From contig CAJXIL010000022.1 of assembly GCA_913054455.1 (NCBI GenBank), positions 1-35,154 on the forward strand: a DNA stretch of 35,154 nucleotides, read 5' to 3'. Both the position numbers and the translations under genes were made by a program. How positions within the stretch are numbered: position 1 is the first letter of the stretch; each line of letters begins with the position of its first letter. Shown piece by piece: positions 24,541-34,051 of this stretch. The notes under the pieces were generated by a model that saw only the letters and a list, made by a program, of their open reading frames with translations, had not been told where the DNA came from and did no database searches. Source of the DNA: an uncultured Roseobacter sp. Lineage in GTDB: Bacteria > Pseudomonadota > Alphaproteobacteria > Rhodobacterales > Rhodobacteraceae.

Positions 24541-25018
24541 GGCCCCCGAAACACCAGAACCCGTGACCGCCTCGGTCACGGGTTCACTGCAACCACCCTT
24601 TCATTTTGAACGGCAGGGCAGATCAGTGCACCTTGTTGTGGCCGTATCCCTGTGGTCTGCTGCTCTCATGCTGGGCGGCGCCCTGTTGCAGATCACACCG
24701 GGCATTCTCATTCTGCTCGCCCTGCCGCTGCTGCCCGGCCTTTGGGAACTGTGGCGCAACCCCAGCTCTGGCATAACCCTAACGGAAGATCAGATTTTCT
24801 GGTTTACAGGTGCGCGCAGCACGGGCTTGCCTCTGCCTGAGATTGCATTGCTGCGGCTTGACCGGCGCTGGGATTTTTCCTTTCGCGCAACACTGATCCT
24901 ACGCAATGGGGCGACTATTCGCCTGCCCCAACCTGCGCTGCCCCCGGTTCACCTGCTCGAAGACCAGCTGAACGCACGGGATATTCCCAGCGAGCGGCAC
25001 CACTTTACGGTTATCTAA
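24533..25018 (+). CDS. Small two-helix membrane protein of unknown function
   Basis: A 161-residue protein with no family I recognise. It has a short polar N-terminus, two adjacent hydrophobic helices (about residues 33-51 and 54-70: [20 protein letters not shown] and [18 protein letters not shown]), and a C-terminal soluble region of beta character ([20 protein letters not shown] then [16 protein letters not shown]). That layout resembles bacterial PH-like or YcxB-like membrane proteins but lacks proof. Its ATG overlaps the pepN stop by 8 bases, so it is translated with pepN. It is clearly coding because it continues the operon without a gap. Confidence 0.75.
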
Positions 25019-25147
25019 CGGTAGCAGCCCGCCTGCCACGCCATTTCCCAATTGTTAACGGCAATAACCCCATCGCCGCCACGATTGCGCCGCATTGAGC
25101 AATCATTTTGAGCCTTACCGATAAGCTGCCAACCTGCAGGATTTTGA

Positions 25148-26602
25148 ATGCTCAGACCTCACTCTCAACTGTGGACGCACCTCTCCAGACTGCAGAAGGA
25201 GTTTCCCGCATGGATCTCTGCCAGTTTTTTAGAGGACGCCCCCCGCCGCCAAGCTGAGCACGGGCTCCACCAAAATCTCGCTGGCGAGCACCCCCCCGCC
25301 TCCGCGACGCAGCCGCTGACTGCAGAGCGCCCGAAGGCTGTGGCGAAACAGCCGGATAGCCAAGAGGACGTAGAGAGCTATGCCGACAGGCTCTTGATCC
25401 CGATCCAAGATGAGTGCCTGGACAGCCAAAACAGACAGTCCCTGCAGGACAAAGGCCAGTTCCTGGCGCGGCAAGAACGCTGGCCCGAGCTGTCCCAACT
25501 GATCCAAGCCGCCGACCAGGCCCATAGCCGCACCACGAGTGGCCAGCCCGAAGCAGACCTCCTCGCCTTTGGGGCCCGCTCTGATGTGGTAAACGCGGTG
25601 GAACACGCGCTGCAAGATCGAAACCATAAGTCAGGCGCTTTTCATGTGGCCCCTGGCGCCAAGCAAACCCGCAGACGAAAATCTGGCGAGAACCCGATCC
25701 TCATTGATGGGGTCATGGCCCTGGAATCCCTACGCCAGGACCACCCACAGGACATTTACCTACAGGCTATCGTGGCTCTGTCCCATATAGACATCGCCTG
25801 GATCTGGCGCGGTGCCGCCGCCGAAACCGCCGCAAATCAGACCCGGCAAGAGGCGCATCTGCGCCGCGCCGCTGCCCACTTTGAACGTGCGGCGGCTTTG
25901 CTGGCCCCCCTAAAAGAACAGAGCCATGAGAGCGCCTTCTTATCGGCTGCAAAATGTGCGCTTTTTGCAGGCCAGAACGCAGATACTGTCGATGTCGCAG
26001 ATGCCTATGGAGCCCTGATTGACCAGGCCCCAAACAACCCACGCCCTATGCGCGCGCTTGGGGCGCAGATGCTGCCGCGGGCCAATGGGTCCTATGCCGC
26101 CCTGGAGCTGGAAGCCCGTCGCACAGCTGCACGCACACAACAACAATGGGGCGCAGGAGGATACACCTGGGTCTATTTTGATGCCATGGCCATTGATGAG
26201 CAGGCCTGTGCCCGGGTCGACACCAAGTTTTTCTTAGATGGGTTGCAGGATATCCTTTGCGCAGACCCAAGCCAGGAAATGATCAATTTACTTGCCGCTT
26301 ATTGTGCCATCACCCTGCCCAATAGCCTAGGGATCAACGCATCGGCTGACACCAATCGTCTTGAGATTTCCAAAGCCGCTAGTTGGCTGGTACGTAGCCA
26401 CCTGCGCGAGCTGCATCCGCTGATCTGGGCCCATGCCTGCGAAGGCTTTGATAACAATGCCCGGGTAACCTCGCTGCGCCGCTTCGCGGCCCATGGTCAA
26501 GCCAAGGCCCTGCAATGCATTGCTGACATCTTCCGCGACGAACTCGACAGCGGCCACAAGATCGCTTTTTCGCCAGACGGGTTTGATCTGATCCCTGCCT
26601 AG
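25148..26602 (+). CDS. Unrecognised 484-residue helical protein, possibly TPR-like
   Basis: I do not recognise this family. It has no signal peptide or membrane helix. The first 190 residues are polar and look poorly conserved. From about residue 190 it becomes regular and helical, with Ala-rich helices (AAAHFERAAALLAPLKEQSH, SAFLSAAKCALFAGQ) reminiscent of tetratricopeptide-like solenoids. A motif MLPRANGSYAALELEARRTA followed by WGAGGYTWVYFDAM resembles the LPRWGGSY-type segment of DUF4034-like proteins, from memory only. CAGGA sits 9 bases upstream of the start. It follows the pepN unit by 129 bases on the same strand and is followed by a hairpin repeat. Confidence 0.7.
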   Translation: MLRPHSQLWTHLSRLQKEFPAWISASFLEDAPRRQAEHGLHQNLAGEHPPASATQPLTAERPKAVAKQPDSQEDVESYADRLLIPIQDECLDSQNRQSLQDKGQFLARQERWPELSQLIQAADQAHSRTTSGQPEADLLAFGARSDVVNAVEHALQDRNHKSGAFHVAPGAKQTRRRKSGENPILIDGVMALESLRQDHPQDIYLQAIVALSHIDIAWIWRGAAAETAANQTRQEAHLRRAAAHFERAAALLAPLKEQSHESAFLSAAKCALFAGQNADTVDVADAYGALIDQAPNNPRPMRALGAQMLPRANGSYAALELEARRTAARTQQQWGAGGYTWVYFDAMAIDEQACARVDTKFFLDGLQDILCADPSQEMINLLAAYCAITLPNSLGINASADTNRLEISKAASWLVRSHLRELHPLIWAHACEGFDNNARVTSLRRFAAHGQAKALQCIADIFRDELDSGHKIAFSPDGFDLIPA

Positions 26603-26640
26603 CGGGCTCTATCCCGCATTTCCACTCTAAAGAGATAGCC

Positions 26641-26704
26641 CCGTTTCATCTTTCCTGAAATATTCCAGGGGTGAGCGCCAAAGGCGCGAGGGGGCAGAGC
26701 CCCC
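26641..26704. repeat. Dispersed-type intergenic repeat with two hairpins
   Basis: An AT-rich block (TTTCATCTTTCCTGAAATATTCC) is followed by two perfect hairpins: GCGCC-AAA-GGCGC (26675-26687) and GGGGGC-AGA-GCCCCC (26690-26704). From memory this combination resembles a repeat seen between genes in Rhodobacteraceae genomes. It lies between the convergent ends of the 484-residue gene and tex and may serve both as an RNA 3' end. Confidence 0.5.
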
Positions 26705-26774
26705 TGCCCTTCTGATCCGCCAAAGGGCTGCCGCCTCGCTCGGCCCTCCACCTCTCAATAAGCAAGCGATCCCC

Positions 26775-29144
26775 TTAGGTCTTCTTGAAGGCATCCATAA
26801 GCGCCGCTCCCAGTGCCCCGGTCTGGGGGCTGTCAGATTTGGGGGAAGATGACAGGCCACCTCGTTTTGACCCGCCCCCTTTGCCTGCTCCCTTGCCGCC
26901 TCCACGCGGGGGGGCTCCACGCCCCTTGGCGCCGCCCCCCGTGGCAGAGCGCGCGTTGCGGTCCTCGCGGGCAGAGGCACCGCCATCCTTGCGCATGGTC
27001 AGCGCAATCCGCTTGCGCGCAACATCCACCTCGGTCACCGTTACCTTGACCACCTGGCCTGTTTTCACCAACTCATGGGGGTCTTTGACAAATTTGTCCG
27101 CCAACTGGCTGACGTGCACAAGACCATCTTGGTGCACGCCAATATCCACAAAGGCCCCAAAGGCCGCAACATTGGTCACGGTGCCCTCCAACACCATGCC
27201 CGACTTCAAATCCTGCATGGTTTCAACGCCTTCGGCAAAACTGGCCGTCACAAAGCTGGGACGCGGGTCACGTCCGGGCTTCTCAAGCTCTGCAAAGATA
27301 TCGCGCACCGTCGGCAGACCAAAACTCTCATCGACAAACTGCTCCGCCCGCAGCCCTTTCAAAGCGGCATCATCGCCCATGATCTGGCGAATGTCGCGCC
27401 CGCAGGCCGTAACCACCTTGCGGGCGACACTATAGGCTTCCGGGTGCACAGAGGAGGCATCCAGCGGCTCCTTGCCATCGCGAATGCGCAGAAATCCCGC
27501 ACATTGCTCAAAGGCCTTGGGGCCCAGACGCGCCACTTTCAGCAGCTCCCTGCGCGAGGCAAAAGCGCCATTCACATCCCGGTGCGCGACGATGGCCTCC
27601 GCCAGTCCCGGCCCCAGCCCCGAAACATGGGCCAACAGCGGTGCCGAGGCCATGTTGAGATCGACCCCCACACCATTCACCACGTCTTCGATCACCGCCT
27701 CCAGCGATTTGGACAGCTTATGCTGATCGACATCGTGCTGGTACTGGCCAACACCGATGCTTTTGGGTTCGATCTTGACCAGTTCCGCAAGCGGATCCTG
27801 CAGCCGCCGCGCAATAGAGACCGCACCGCGCAGCGATACATCCAGATCCGGAAATTCCCGCGCGGCCAGTTCCGAGGCCGAATAGACCGAGGCTCCAGCT
27901 TCCGAGACCACCACCTTCGTCGGCTTCTTAACCTTGGCAGGCAAGTTATTGATTACCTCCGCCACCATGCGTTCGGTCTCACGGCTGGCCGTGCCATTGC
28001 CGATGGCAATCAGCTCCACCCCATGTTCCGCGATCAGTTTCAGAATGCTGACCTGGGCGCCGCGCAGATCATTCTTTGGCTGAAAGGGATAAAGGGTCTC
28101 GGTGGCCACCACTTTCCCGGTTGCATCAACCACTGCAGCCTTGACGCCGGTGCGAATGCCCGGGTCCAGCCCCAGCGTCGGTCGCGCACCGGCTGGCGCG
28201 GCAAAAAGCAGGTCCTTGAGGTTGCGGGCAAAGACCTGGATGGCGTCATCTTGCGCACGGGCCCGCAGATCCGCCATCAGCTCCAGCATCATCGACAAGG
28301 ACAGCTTCACCCGCCAGCACCACCCCGCCACCTTGCGCAGCCATTTGTCACCAGCCCCTGCGCCGCCAGCCCCCAGTTCCGCCGCCACCATGGCTTCAGC
28401 TCGGGCCACGCCCTCGTCTGGTTCAGGGCCAATATCCAGCGTCAAAACGCCCTCATTAGAGCCCCGCAACATCGCTAAAGCCCGGTGCGATGGCACATCA
28501 GCCCAGCGCTCATTATGATCAAAATAGTCGGAAAACTTGGCGCCCTCATGTTCTTTGCCCTCGATCACCCGCGCCGTAAGCCGCGCCTCAGACTGCAAAA
28601 ACTGTCGCAAACGCCCCAGCAACCCGGCGTTTTCGGTCATCCGTTCCGTCAGAATGTCGCGCGCGCCGTTCAAGGCTTCCTTGGTGCCAGGTACCGCCTC
28701 AGTGATATAGCCTGCAGCCAGCACCTCAGGCTCTGCCATGTGATCGGCCAAAATAGCCTCTACCAGTGGCTCCAGCCCGTTTTCACGGGCGATCATCGCC
28801 TTAGTGCGGCGCTTGGGCTTATAGGGCAGGTAAATATCTTCCAACTGGGCCTTGGTCTCGGCTTTGGCGATCAAAGTCCCCAGTTCATCGGTCAGCTTTT
28901 CCTGGCTCTTGATCGAGTCGACAATTGCAGAGCGGCGCGTTTCCAACTCGCGCAGGTAAGACAGCCGTTCCGCCAAGGTGCGCAGTTGCGTATCATCCAA
29001 CCCCCCTGTGACCTCTTTGCGGTAGCGCGCCACAAAGGGCACTGTCGCACCTTCATCCAGCAATGTTACCGCGCTGGTCACCTGTTTGGGCGCGGCGCCA
29101 ATCTCACTGGCAATTCTCTGGGCAATACGGGCGGCTGTATCCAA
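26775..29144 (-). CDS. tex: Tex family RNA-binding protein
   Basis: A 789-residue Tex protein (homologue of eukaryotic Spt6), a nucleic-acid-binding factor linked to transcription. The layout is the N-terminal helical region ([20 protein letters not shown] and [20 protein letters not shown]), a YqgF/RNase H-like domain ([20 protein letters not shown]), a helix-hairpin-helix segment ([20 protein letters not shown]), an S1 domain at about 649-720 and a Gly/Arg/Lys-rich tail of about 69 residues. The tail is longer and more basic than in E. coli. The start is TTG at 29144 with AGAGGA 9 bases upstream; no earlier in-frame ATG exists. It is divergent from gatB by 261 bases (29145-29405), where I see no gene. 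Confidence 0.95.
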   Translation of the reverse strand: MDTAARIAQRIASEIGAAPKQVTSAVTLLDEGATVPFVARYRKEVTGGLDDTQLRTLAERLSYLRELETRRSAIVDSIKSQEKLTDELGTLIAKAETKAQLEDIYLPYKPKRRTKAMIARENGLEPLVEAILADHMAEPEVLAAGYITEAVPGTKEALNGARDILTERMTENAGLLGRLRQFLQSEARLTARVIEGKEHEGAKFSDYFDHNERWADVPSHRALAMLRGSNEGVLTLDIGPEPDEGVARAEAMVAAELGAGGAGAGDKWLRKVAGWCWRVKLSLSMMLELMADLRARAQDDAIQVFARNLKDLLFAAPAGARPTLGLDPGIRTGVKAAVVDATGKVVATETLYPFQPKNDLRGAQVSILKLIAEHGVELIAIGNGTASRETERMVAEVINNLPAKVKKPTKVVVSEAGASVYSASELAAREFPDLDVSLRGAVSIARRLQDPLAELVKIEPKSIGVGQYQHDVDQHKLSKSLEAVIEDVVNGVGVDLNMASAPLLAHVSGLGPGLAEAIVAHRDVNGAFASRRELLKVARLGPKAFEQCAGFLRIRDGKEPLDASSVHPEAYSVARKVVTACGRDIRQIMGDDAALKGLRAEQFVDESFGLPTVRDIFAELEKPGRDPRPSFVTASFAEGVETMQDLKSGMVLEGTVTNVAAFGAFVDIGVHQDGLVHVSQLADKFVKDPHELVKTGQVVKVTVTEVDVARKRIALTMRKDGGASAREDRNARSATGGGAKGRGAPPRGGGKGAGKGGGSKRGGLSSSPKSDSPQTGALGAALMDAFKKT

Positions 29145-29405
29145 GACGCGTCCTCTTATTTATCTGTGCACATTGTCTGCTCTGAGCCAAAAGCTCGCTT
29201 GGGCGATCTTCTTAGCCCCGCCGCAGGCCGCCGCCAAGTAAAAGCTTGCGCCGCCAGGCCAAGAGCTGCCCCACATTTCGGCCAGACACCCCAGCGGCCA
29301 GCCCGCAACACCTGCGGGCATCGGCAGAATCTCCACTACCACTTGCCCCGCTTGCCCGGCTGGCTTAGAACGCCAACTAAACGCGATTATAGGAGCCAGT
29401 GCGAG

Positions 29406-30914
29406 ATGCTCGACCTGACATATGAACTCCCCAAGCCCAAGGTGATTTCGGGCGCCAAACATGACTGGGAACTGGTCATCGGTATGGAAGTCCACGCCCA
29501 GGTCAGCTCCAACGCAAAGCTGTTCTCGGGTGCATCCACAAAATTTGGTGCCGAGCCGAACTCCAACGTCTCCTTTGTGGATGCCGCCATGCCTGGCATG
29601 CTGCCCGTCATCAACGAATACTGCGTCGAACAGGCCGTGCGCACCGGGCTGGGCCTAAAGGCCGAGATCAACCTCTGGTCCGCTTTTGACCGCAAGAACT
29701 ATTTCTACCCCGATCTGCCGCAGGGCTATCAGATCTCGCAGCTCTATCACCCCATCGTGGGCGAAGGCGAAGTGCTGGTGGAACTAGGCGATGGCACCGC
29801 GCGTTTGGTGCGAGTTGAGCGTATCCACATGGAACAGGACGCGGGCAAATCGATCCATGACATGGATCCCAACATGTCCTTTGTCGATCTCAACCGCACA
29901 GGCGTCTGCCTGATGGAGATCGTCTCGCGCCCTGACATCCGTGGCCCCGAAGAGGCCGCCGCCTATATCGCCAAGATCCGCCAGATCCTGAAATATCTCG
30001 GCACCTGTGATGGCAATATGCAAAACGGCAACCTGCGCGCAGATGTCAATGTCTCGGTCTGCCGTCCTGGCCAGTATGAGAAATATCAGGAAACCCAGGA
30101 TTTTGGTCATCTGGGCACCCGCTGCGAAATCAAGAACATGAACTCCATGCGCTTTATCCAGCAGGCCATCGAAATCGAAGCGCGCCGCCAGATCGCCATC
30201 ATCGAGGCCGGTGGTTCGGTTGATCAGGAAACCCGCCTTTACGATCCCGACAAGGGAGAGACCCGCTCGATGCGCTCCAAGGAAGAAGCGCATGACTACC
30301 GCTATTTCCCCGACCCCGACCTGCTGCCGCTTGAGATCGAACAGGCCTGGGTGGATGATATCGCCGCCAACCTGCCCGAACTGCCAGACGCCAAAAAGGC
30401 GCGTTTCATCACTGATTTCAAGCTCAGCGATTATGACGCCTCGGTGCTGACCGCCGATGTGGAATCCGCCGCCTATTTTGAGGCCGTGGCCGAGGGCCGC
30501 AATGGCAAACTCGCCGCCAACTGGGTGATCAATGAGCTGTTTGGTCGCCTGAAAGCGGATGAGGCCGATATTGCCAACAGCCCCGTCACGCCACAGCAGT
30601 TGGGCGGCATTGTCGAGCTGATCTCAGCCGAGACCATTTCTGGCAAGATCGCCAAGGATCTGTTCGAGATCGTCTACACGACAGGTGGCGACCCTGCCCA
30701 GATCGTCGAAGAGCGTGGCATGAAGCAGGTGACAGACACTGGCGCCATCGAGGCCGCCCTGGATCAGATCATCGCCGACAACCCCGCCCAGGTGGAAAAA
30801 GCCAAACAGAACCCCAAACTGGCAGGCTGGTTTGTTGGTCAGGTGATGAAAGCCACCGGCGGCAAGGCCAACCCCAAGGCAGTGAACGAGCTGGTCGCCA
30901 AAAAGCTGGGCTAA
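29406..30914 (+). CDS. gatB: Aspartyl/glutamyl-tRNA(Asn/Gln) amidotransferase subunit B
   Basis: A 502-residue subunit of GatCAB, which converts misacylated Glu-tRNA(Gln) and Asp-tRNA(Asn) to the amide forms. The N-terminus [20 protein letters not shown], the [20 protein letters not shown] motif, the kinase-like site region [34 protein letters not shown], and the C-terminal YqeY-like tRNA-binding helices up to [15 protein letters not shown] are all present. An open frame reaches back to 28485 but is antisense to tex; ATG at 29406 is preferred because the conserved protein begins there and AGGAG lies 10-14 bases upstream. gatA and gatC are not adjacent. Confidence 0.96.
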   Translation: MLDLTYELPKPKVISGAKHDWELVIGMEVHAQVSSNAKLFSGASTKFGAEPNSNVSFVDAAMPGMLPVINEYCVEQAVRTGLGLKAEINLWSAFDRKNYFYPDLPQGYQISQLYHPIVGEGEVLVELGDGTARLVRVERIHMEQDAGKSIHDMDPNMSFVDLNRTGVCLMEIVSRPDIRGPEEAAAYIAKIRQILKYLGTCDGNMQNGNLRADVNVSVCRPGQYEKYQETQDFGHLGTRCEIKNMNSMRFIQQAIEIEARRQIAIIEAGGSVDQETRLYDPDKGETRSMRSKEEAHDYRYFPDPDLLPLEIEQAWVDDIAANLPELPDAKKARFITDFKLSDYDASVLTADVESAAYFEAVAEGRNGKLAANWVINELFGRLKADEADIANSPVTPQQLGGIVELISAETISGKIAKDLFEIVYTTGGDPAQIVEERGMKQVTDTGAIEAALDQIIADNPAQVEKAKQNPKLAGWFVGQVMKATGGKANPKAVNELVAKKLG

Positions 30915-30936
30915 AGCCTAGAACAGATGAAATGAC

Positions 30937-30970
30937 AGAGGGTGGCCAAAGGGTCGCCCTCTTATATTTT
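30937..30970 (+). terminator. Terminator of gatB
   Basis: AGAGGGTGGCC (30937-30947) folds with GGTCGCCCTCT (30952-30962), including two G-U pairs. TATATTTT follows. It lies 22 bases after the gatB stop. Confidence 0.75.
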
Positions 30971-30982
30971 CAAAGATAGGAA

Positions 30983-31012
30983 AGCGCCCTCCCGTGGGGG
31001 AGGTCGGGCGCT
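30983..31012 (-). terminator. Terminator of the Ala/Ser-rich protein gene
   Basis: AGCGCCC (30983-30989) pairs with GGGCGCT (31006-31012), with an inner TCCC/GGGA pairing. Read leftward, TTTCCTATCTTTG follows. It lies 18 bases past the stop of the leftward gene and next to the gatB terminator. Confidence 0.6.
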
Positions 31013-31030
31013 GTCCGGCCTATTGGCGGC

Positions 31031-32656
31031 CTACTTCAAATTGTCCAGCACCCACTTGACAAGCCCCTCAACCCCCTCTTCGGTTTTCTTCTTCGCAACG
31101 CCCGCAATCACCTGCCCGACCGCCCTGCGCGGAGCGGCTGATTGCTCCCAATACAGCCGCAGCGAGACCGCCACTTGAGCCAGACGATAGTCGATGTTTT
31201 TGCGAAGCTGGCTCTTCATTGCTGGACTTACAGCAACAAACTCTCGTCTGATCATCCCGTCGAGATCATCAAACAGCTTTTCGAAAACTGCGATTGTCTC
31301 TGGCGCCATTGCAACGTGGCCTTCCGGCAGCTCGTGTTTGATCTGCTCCAATCCACGCCGCAAATCTTCCATCAACTCGCCAAGTTTGGTCTCCTCTGAC
31401 GAGCGAATGTCACGCAGAACCCCAAAGCGGAGCAACGTCGCAGAGAAATGATTGTGGATTTGATCCAGTAAATTTTGCAGGGTCCGCTGGAACGGAATAT
31501 TCAACGGGCCAAGCTCTGCAACGGTGTCCGAATTCTGCGCATAGCCCTGTAGGATTTCACCGCAATCAATGATCCACCCCACGTTCAACTGATTGAGCTG
31601 CCGCGCCTTGGAAACCTCTTCCAGCACCTCCTCAAAATACGTCAGGATACCGCCCGCGCCTTGCAACCCGCGCCCTTCCCGATCCACCCCGCGCAAAAAC
31701 GTTTCAATCTCCCGCCTCTGCTGATCCATCGCCGCTACAAAAGCCGCGACCGCCTCAGGGTCTTTGAGCTGTTTTAGATCCTCGGCGAAGGGCAAGAGCT
31801 CCATAAGGCGCCGGATCTCGTCAAAGCCGAACTGCCCAAGTGCCGCATGCAACAACGTTGTTGCCTCGGAAAGCGTCGTATCGGTGACGCGATAGCTATA
31901 TGTGTCCTCAATCTTTGCAATAATCCCCGCCACGTGGATGGCGTCCTGTTCCTTGCCTTTCCCCCAATCATCGGGGTCGATCAGCGCGATGTCGTGCATC
32001 AACTGCCAATGGCTGTCCCAATCCCCCGTCAGGGGACGGCCCGCAAGAATAGCATCATACCAGCGGATCCAAAAGGCGTGACCGGGGGCGGGTTCCATCC
32101 AGGTCCGGCCTGTGGTCCAGGCCTCAGCGATTTCAGGGGGCATTTCCTGGGGCCACAGGCGCAGTCTGCGCAGGTCGGCTCCCTGCTCCAGCTCAAGAAT
32201 ATCCCCCCTCAGCAGCGTCCAAGAAACGGCAGAGGCGTAGGAGGCGGCGTAGGAAGCAGAGGCGTAGGAGGCGGCGTAGGAAGAGGAGGAGGAGGAGGAG
32301 GAGGAGGAGGCGTTGACGGCGTAGGAGGCGGCTTTGGCGGCGTTGGCGGCGCAGGAGGCGGCGTTGGCGGCGTTGGCGGCGTAGGAGGCGACGTAAGAGG
32401 CGTCGGCGGCGTCTCTGATATCGGTGGTTGGCATTTTGACTGCTACCACCGATATCAACAGGCTGCGGGACAGGGGCAGAACTGTCAAATCACGTTTGCG
32501 CGCCCAGTCCCGTGGCATCTCTACCGCCCAGACCGGAAACACCCGAAGCGCCGCGCGGGTGGCGAGGCTGACGCCCCATTCATAGCGACGCTCCTTTGGC
32601 AGCTTTTCAAGCCAGGTCTTAAAACTGTCCCGATCTACAATTTTGCTGACGTCCAA
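31031..32656 (-). CDS. Unrecognised protein with Ala/Ser/Tyr-rich repeat and long helical C-terminus
   Basis: A 541-residue protein of no named family. Residues 1-80 are a globular start (FKTWLEKLPKERRYEWGVSL, then LTVLPLSRSLLISVVAVKMP). Residues 83-143 are a low-complexity Ala/Ser/Tyr/Asn repeat with ten serines in a row at 117-126. Residues 150-240 hold a Trp-rich block (LWPQEMPPEIAEAW, then FWIRWYDAILAGRPL). From memory, an Ala-rich repeat followed by this W-x-RWY-x4-LxG block recurs in uncharacterised alphaproteobacterial proteins. The remaining 300 residues look helical, with coiled-coil potential and no membrane helix. The start is TTG at 32656 with AAGGAA about 10 bases upstream; no earlier ATG exists. 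It stands alone between gatB and pepT. Function unknown; an effector, immunity or scaffold role would be a guess. Confidence 0.72.
   Translation of the reverse strand: MDVSKIVDRDSFKTWLEKLPKERRYEWGVSLATRAALRVFPVWAVEMPRDWARKRDLTVLPLSRSLLISVVAVKMPTTDIRDAADASYVASYAANAANAASCAANAAKAASYAVNASSSSSSSSSSYAASYASASYAASYASAVSWTLLRGDILELEQGADLRRLRLWPQEMPPEIAEAWTTGRTWMEPAPGHAFWIRWYDAILAGRPLTGDWDSHWQLMHDIALIDPDDWGKGKEQDAIHVAGIIAKIEDTYSYRVTDTTLSEATTLLHAALGQFGFDEIRRLMELLPFAEDLKQLKDPEAVAAFVAAMDQQRREIETFLRGVDREGRGLQGAGGILTYFEEVLEEVSKARQLNQLNVGWIIDCGEILQGYAQNSDTVAELGPLNIPFQRTLQNLLDQIHNHFSATLLRFGVLRDIRSSEETKLGELMEDLRRGLEQIKHELPEGHVAMAPETIAVFEKLFDDLDGMIRREFVAVSPAMKSQLRKNIDYRLAQVAVSLRLYWEQSAAPRRAVGQVIAGVAKKKTEEGVEGLVKWVLDNLK
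32229..32310. repeat. Tandem 27-bp repeat (two copies) plus (GAG)9 tract inside a gene
   Basis: Two perfect copies of a 27-base unit lie at 32229-32255 and 32256-32282 and encode ASYAAS-type residues on the minus strand. They are followed by an uninterrupted GAG tract at 32283-32310 that encodes the Ser10 run. Degenerate units continue to about 32410. All lengths are multiples of three or keep frame, so slippage would change protein length without a frameshift. Confidence 0.85.
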
Positions 32657-32792
32657 ATGCGCGGTTCCTTAGCAATGCCTGCCTAAATACTGCAACTCTG
32701 CCCGCCAGCCCCGGTTGATGCAAGCCTGCCCTTGACCCTTGCGCCGCGCTGCCCCAGCCTGCCGCCAGATGTGACAGCCACAGGAAAACACA

Positions 32793-34031
32793 ATGAAAAC
32801 CCCATTCGACCAAGAGCTTCAGGACCGGCTCATCCGCTATGCTGCCATCGACAGCCAAAGCGATGAGAATTCGCCCTCCTCGCCCAGCACCGCGATCCAG
32901 TTCGACATGTCGAATCTGTTGGTGGAAGAGCTAAAAGGGATCGGCGCGCAGGATGTCACCCTGACCGACTATGGCACCGTGCTGGCCACTGTTCCGGGTA
33001 ACACCGATGGCCCGACGGTTGGCTTTCTCGCCCATGTGGACACCGCGCCACAGTTCAATGCTGCGGGGGTAAAACCCCGTGTGATCAAAGGCTACAACGG
33101 CGGCGATATCACCTTCCCCGACAATCCCGACCTGGTGCTCTCGCCCCAGGATCATCCCTATCTGGCAGGCAAGGAAGGCCACGATCTGGTCACCGCCTCG
33201 GGGCTGACGCTGCTGGGGGCGGATGACAAATCCGGGGTCTCTATCGTGATGACCCTGGCGCGCCACCTGATTGAAAACCCCGATATCCCCCATGGCCCGA
33301 TCCGTATTGCCTTTACCCCGGACGAGGAAATCGGCCGTGGTGTGGATGCCAAGCTGCCGCAGGATCTGGGCGTGGATTTTGCCTATACGCTGGACGGCAG
33401 TGATCTGGGCGAAGTGATCTACGAGAGCTTCTCGGCGGATCGTGCGGTTGTGACCATCAAGGGCGTGTCGATCCACCCTGGTTGGGCCAAGGAAAAAATG
33501 GTCAATGCCGCGCATCTGGCCTCCAAGATCGTGCAAACTCTGCCGCAGGTGACGATGACACCGGAAACCACCGACGGGCGAGAGGGCTTTCTACATGTCA
33601 CAGATATGAACGGTGGCTCGTCAGAGATGGAGATCAAACTGATCCTGCGCGATTTTGAACGCGATGGCCTGGCGGCCAAGGGCGCGTTGCTGCGTAGTGT
33701 TTGCGCGGCTGTTCAGGCCACCGAACCCCGTGCCGAGATCACCTGCGAGATCTATCCGCAATACCGCAACATGCGCTATTGGCTGGAAGAAGACATGACC
33801 CCGGTCGATCTGGCGTTGGAAGCCTGCCGTACCAATGGGATCGAACCGATCTCTGTGCCGATCCGCGGCGGCACGGATGGATCACGCCTGACAGAAATGG
33901 GCGTGCCGACGCCAAATATCTTTTGCGGGATGCAATGTGTCCACGGCCCCCTGGAATGGGTTTCGGTACAGGATATGGCTGCCTCGCTGCAGGTCTGCCT
34001 AACCCTGGCGCAGCTGGCGGCAAAAAAGTAA
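32793..34031 (+). CDS. pepT: Peptidase T (tripeptide aminopeptidase, M20B)
   Basis: A 412-residue zinc tripeptidase of the cytoplasm. Metal and catalytic residues are visible: His81 and catalytic Asp83 in FLAHVDTAP, the bridging Asp near 144 in LLGADDKSG, and Glu178/Glu179 in FTPDEEIGRG. The lid-domain motif VSIHPGWAKEKMVNAAHLAS and the C-terminal PIRGGTDGSRLTEMGVPTPN with a late metal-binding His (QCVHGPLEWV) complete the family pattern. The start at 32793 is preceded by ACAGGAAAACACA. It is a stand-alone gene; with pepN it supports peptide use. Confidence 0.96.
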   Translation: MKTPFDQELQDRLIRYAAIDSQSDENSPSSPSTAIQFDMSNLLVEELKGIGAQDVTLTDYGTVLATVPGNTDGPTVGFLAHVDTAPQFNAAGVKPRVIKGYNGGDITFPDNPDLVLSPQDHPYLAGKEGHDLVTASGLTLLGADDKSGVSIVMTLARHLIENPDIPHGPIRIAFTPDEEIGRGVDAKLPQDLGVDFAYTLDGSDLGEVIYESFSADRAVVTIKGVSIHPGWAKEKMVNAAHLASKIVQTLPQVTMTPETTDGREGFLHVTDMNGGSSEMEIKLILRDFERDGLAAKGALLRSVCAAVQATEPRAEITCEIYPQYRNMRYWLEEDMTPVDLALEACRTNGIEPISVPIRGGTDGSRLTEMGVPTPNIFCGMQCVHGPLEWVSVQDMAASLQVCLTLAQLAAKK

Positions 34032-34051
34032 CCTGTCTCAGCACCCACCCT

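Noticed and set aside
27075-28478. Long plus-strand open frame of 467 residues
   Set aside because: It is fully antisense to the well-conserved S1, HhH and YqgF regions of tex; its composition (His/Arg/Gln-rich) is typical of a shadow frame.
28485-29405. N-terminal extension of GatB by 307 residues
   Set aside because: It overlaps tex in antisense and has no GatB similarity; the conserved protein and ribosome site begin at 29406.
29145-29405. Possible small gene or RNA in the tex-gatB spacer
   Set aside because: Only a weak 6-bp hairpin (CCCGCA/TGCGGG near 29302-29318) and no supported frame or ribosome site were seen.
32229-32310. Possible CRISPR array or phase-variable frameshift tract
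   Set aside because: The repeats are contiguous without spacers and in multiples of three, so they are neither CRISPR nor on/off switching; they are coding tandem repeats.
31847-32686. A 279-residue plus-strand open frame with a striking poly-Gly/Val stretch
   Set aside because: It is the antisense reading of the Ala/Ser-repeat gene; the Gly run comes from the GAG/GGC repeats and there is no ribosome site or family match.
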